Assembly: GCF_020184175.1 (NCBI RefSeq)
Contig: NC_065532.1
Coordinates: 40,444,287 to 40,508,286, forward strand
Source: Aphis gossypii
Lineage: Eukaryota; Arthropoda; Insecta; Hemiptera; Aphididae
Direction of reading: 5' to 3'
Length of the DNA stretch: 64,000 bases
The position numbers and the translations under genes are program-made. This document shows positions 63,641 through 64,000 of this stretch, piece by piece (the stretch's first letter is position 1; every line of letters begins with the position of its first letter). The notes beneath the pieces are model-generated. The model did no database searches and was not told where the DNA came from. It saw nothing but the letters and a program-made list of their open reading frames with translations.

Positions 63641-63646
63641 AATAAA
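63641..63646 (+). terminator. Possible calpain-7 polyadenylation signal
   Basis: AATAAA about 170 bases past the tentative calpain-7 stop codon and just downstream of the retroposon. If used, the retroposon is part of the calpain-7 3' UTR. Confidence 0.4.
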
Positions 63647-63684
63647 AAAAAATTTTGAGATGATTACATAAATTAAAAATATAC

Positions 63685-63690
63685 TTTATT
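63685..63690 (-). terminator. LIN52 polyadenylation signal
   Basis: AATAAA on the minus strand, about 25 bases beyond the LIN52 stop codon. That is a very short 3' UTR, but no better signal lies nearby before the retroposon. Confidence 0.45.
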
Positions 63691-63715
63691 TTAGTTTATA
63701 CAAATTATTACAATA

Positions 63716-64000
63716 TCATTCACTGGCTTTATTAGTGTTACGTGTGAATATGTTTAAATATTTGCCACGTGTCATTTCTTTAGATTCCTCTAAGCCCAAG
63801 TTATAGGCAAAGTCATATAAAGACTTAAGTTCATCTAAAAGTGGAGGCAATGGCATTTGACTATAACGTTGTACAAGTAACATATCATGGGCATCTGGTG
63901 GTTGCTTCCATGATGGTTGTTTATCAGTTGCACTAGATGCGCGTATATGTTGTGCAAACCCGGACATACCAGGCATTGGTTCAGGCCAAAGTTCTGGCGA
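63716..64000 (-). CDS. lin-52: LIN52 homologue, 3' part (DREAM/MuvB subunit)
   Basis: LIN52 is a small scaffold subunit of the MuvB core, which with E2F/RB-family proteins (DREAM) or B-Myb controls cell-cycle genes. The 95 codons in the window run to the right edge without an intron; the start lies outside. The conserved pieces are SPELWPEPMPGMSGFA at the N-terminal side, matching the human SPELWPEQLPGV segment, and YNLGLEESKEMTRGKYLNIF near the C-terminus, matching the LIN52 signature LGLDESREMTRGKFLNI. Human LIN52 is about 116 residues, so roughly 20-25 N-terminal residues are missing here. The gene converges with calpain-7; the stop codons are 242 bp apart. Confidence 0.9.
   Translation of the reverse strand, partial: SPELWPEPMPGMSGFAQHIRASSATDKQPSWKQPPDAHDMLLVQRYSQMPLPPLLDELKSLYDFAYNLGLEESKEMTRGKYLNIFTRNTNKASE

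Noticed and set aside
60..64000. CRISPR arrays, bacterial operons, integrated phage or endosymbiont DNA
   Set aside because: No regular direct-repeat arrays, no Shine-Dalgarno-linked gene series and no prokaryotic genes were seen; all recognised genes are spliced insect genes.

Overview
The window reads as nuclear DNA of a sap-sucking insect, most likely an aphid (Hemiptera). The sequence is very AT-rich. Its genes are split by AT-rich spliceosomal introns with GT..AG ends. It also carries an insect neuropeptide gene and many short DNA-transposon relatives whose ends (for example AGATTCTGAGCGGAG and CAGGGGTGGCCAAA) I associate with aphid genomes. No bacterial, phage or CRISPR features are seen. 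The species cannot be fixed from the sequence alone.

Layout. 1-21,444: about 21 kb with no gene I can support, only AT-rich spacer, microsatellites and decayed transposons. 21,445-25,016 (+): a two-coding-exon neuropeptide precursor whose last residues are the allatostatin triple C (AST-CCC) peptide plus an amidation glycine. 25,017-32,296: spacer with hairpins and repeats. 32,500-33,248 (-): the complete three-exon gene for subunit d of mitochondrial ATP synthase. 34,881 to at least 45,376 (-), perhaps to 47,893: a long, divergent O-GlcNAc-transferase-like gene (TPR repeats plus a catalytic domain), including a 22-nt microexon. 48-54 kb: spacer with transposon remnants. 54,455-55,089 (+): mitochondrial ferredoxin FDX2 in two exons. 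55,146-63,473 (+): calpain-7 in 13 exons, starting 56 bp after the FDX2 stop codon. 63,716 to the right edge (-): the 3' part of LIN52 (DREAM/MuvB complex), convergent with calpain-7.

How the genes relate. They do not form a single pathway. ATP synthase d and FDX2 are mitochondrial housekeeping genes (respiration; iron-sulfur cluster building). Calpain-7 is an ESCRT-associated protease, LIN52 a cell-cycle transcription scaffold, AST-CCC a secreted signal, and the OGT-like protein a putative nucleocytoplasmic sugar transferase. The most notable items are the AST-CCC precursor, the divergent OGT paralogue with altered donor-site residues, the near-overlap of FDX2 and calpain-7, a very small poly(A)-tailed retroposon found in three copies (two with clear target-site duplications), and a hAT MITE whose insertion can be proved from an empty paralogous site inside the same window.

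All exon boundaries were read by eye from splice motifs and reading-phase agreement; no alignment or transcript data were available. Names rest on remembered family sequences.
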